The notes beneath the pieces were generated by a model. It worked only from the letters and a program-made list of their open reading frames with translations, did no database searches and was not told where the DNA came from. Shown piece after piece: positions 6,298 to 7,019 of a stretch of DNA of 7,019 nucleotides. This DNA is from Porphyromonadaceae bacterium (GTDB taxonomy: Bacteria > Bacteroidota > Bacteroidia > Bacteroidales > UBA11471): positions 1 through 7,019 of the forward strand of contig JAJQIP010000188.1 of assembly GCA_021199145.1 (NCBI GenBank), given 5' to 3'. Numbering within the stretch: the stretch's first letter is position 1; the number at the start of each line of letters is the position of its first letter. The translations under genes were made by a program, and so were the position numbers.

Positions 6298-7019
6298 TAA
6301 ATCATATCAATAAAGGTGTCGAACAGGAACTCCGTATCGGTAGGGCCGCTGGCCGCTTCGGGGTGGAACTGCGCCGAGAAGAAGGGCAACCGTTTGTGGC
6401 GGATACCCTCGTTTGTGCCGTCGTTCATATTTTGGAAGAGCATCTCCCACTCGTCGCCCAGCGTGTTGCTGTCGACCGCATAGCCGTGATTTTGGGAGGT
6501 GATGAAACATTTGTTTGTCCCTACCATGCGGACAGGTTGGTTGTGGCTGCGGTGTCCATATTTGAGTTTGAATATCTTTGCGCCGCCGGCTTTGGCCAGC
6601 AGTTGGTTTCCCATGCAGATGCCGAAGATGGGCTTTTCCTTCTTTATGGTTTCCCGTATGTGGTTTACTGTCGTTTCGCACATATCGGGGTCGCCCGGGC
6701 CATTCGAGATGAAGAGACCATCGAATTCCAGCGTGTTGAAATCATAGTCCCAGGGAACCCGTATTACGGTCACATCCCGTTTCAGCAAGCAACGGATAAT
6801 GTTGTGCTTTACCCCGCAATCGACCAAAACAATCCGTTTTTTCCCTTGTCCATAGGTGATGACTTCACGGCAACTCACCCGAGCTACTTGGTTGATGAGG
6901 TTCGGGTCGATAAAGTCGACTTCGTTCTCATCGTCAAAAACGATTTTCCCCTTCATGCTCCCTTTCTCACGCAGCAATTTGGTCAGCCTACGGGTGTCGA
7001 TTCCCGTGACGCCCATGAC
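6297..7019 (-). CDS. carA: Carbamoyl-phosphate synthase small subunit, glutamine amidotransferase (partial, N-terminus beyond window)
   Basis: CarA hydrolyses glutamine and passes ammonia to CarB. The last 240 codons are visible and the frame is open through the window edge (a Val codon precedes the Met at 7016). That Met is internal: it lies just before the family motif GIDTRRLTKLLREKG, which is about 110-120 residues into a full CarA (about 360-380 residues). The visible part has the end of the N-terminal CarA domain, a linker, and a class I glutamine amidotransferase domain starting at about RIVLVDCGVKHN. The triad is intact: nucleophile Cys in FGICMGNQLL (codon 6617-6615), His (6365-6363) and Glu (6359-6357) in FHPE. 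The wording of the C-terminus (QNHGYAVDSN, NDGTNEGI, GPTDTEFLFDTF) is very close to animal CPS1/CAD. Its stop overlaps the carB start by one base. Confidence 0.97.
   Translation of the reverse strand, partial: VMGVTGIDTRRLTKLLREKGSMKGKIVFDDENEVDFIDPNLINQVARVSCREVITYGQGKKRIVLVDCGVKHNIIRCLLKRDVTVIRVPWDYDFNTLEFDGLFISNGPGDPDMCETTVNHIRETIKKEKPIFGICMGNQLLAKAGGAKIFKLKYGHRSHNQPVRMVGTNKCFITSQNHGYAVDSNTLGDEWEMLFQNMNDGTNEGIRHKRLPFFSAQFHPEAASGPTDTEFLFDTFIDMI

Noticed and set aside
1..7019. Mobile element, CRISPR array, tRNA or defence system
   Set aside because: No direct repeats, transposase or integrase motifs, tRNA-like folds or defence domains were found. The window is almost fully occupied by conserved core genes.

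Overview
The window comes from a member of the Bacteroidota, most likely order Bacteroidales. It carries genes of the type IX secretion system (T9SS), which is confined to this phylum. The order porP-porK-porL matches the porPKLMN cluster of Porphyromonas gingivalis. The genes lack a consistent Shine-Dalgarno sequence, as is common in the phylum. I cannot name the genus; a gut or oral Bacteroidales lineage such as the Barnesiellaceae or Porphyromonadaceae would fit.

All five genes lie on the minus strand, so transcription runs from high to low coordinates. The order is carA (cut by the right edge, 7019-6297), carB (6297-3061), a short intergenic region with a strong hairpin terminator (3060-2943), porP (2942-1986), porK (1983-565) and porL (545 to the left edge, cut). 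carA and carB overlap by one base (TAATG), and porP, porK and porL are separated by only 2 and 19 bases. The layout is therefore two transcription units in the same direction: a carAB operon closed by a terminator, then the T9SS core operon. porM and porN presumably follow beyond base 1.

CarA and CarB form glutamine-dependent carbamoyl-phosphate synthetase, which feeds pyrimidine and arginine synthesis. PorP is an outer-membrane beta-barrel protein. PorK is an outer-membrane lipoprotein with a degenerate FGE-sulfatase fold and forms the periplasmic ring with PorN. PorL is the inner-membrane proton-channel motor subunit that works with PorM. Together PorK-PorN and PorL-PorM power export of cargo with T9SS C-terminal signals.

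I see no mobile element, CRISPR array, RNA gene or obviously new system. The observations most worth a second look are that both carbamoyl-phosphate synthetase subunits resemble the animal CPS1/CAD type more than the E. coli type, that the CarB regulatory domain keeps most of a CPS1-like N-acetylglutamate pocket, and that the carB terminator sits so close to porP that a porP promoter would have to overlap it.
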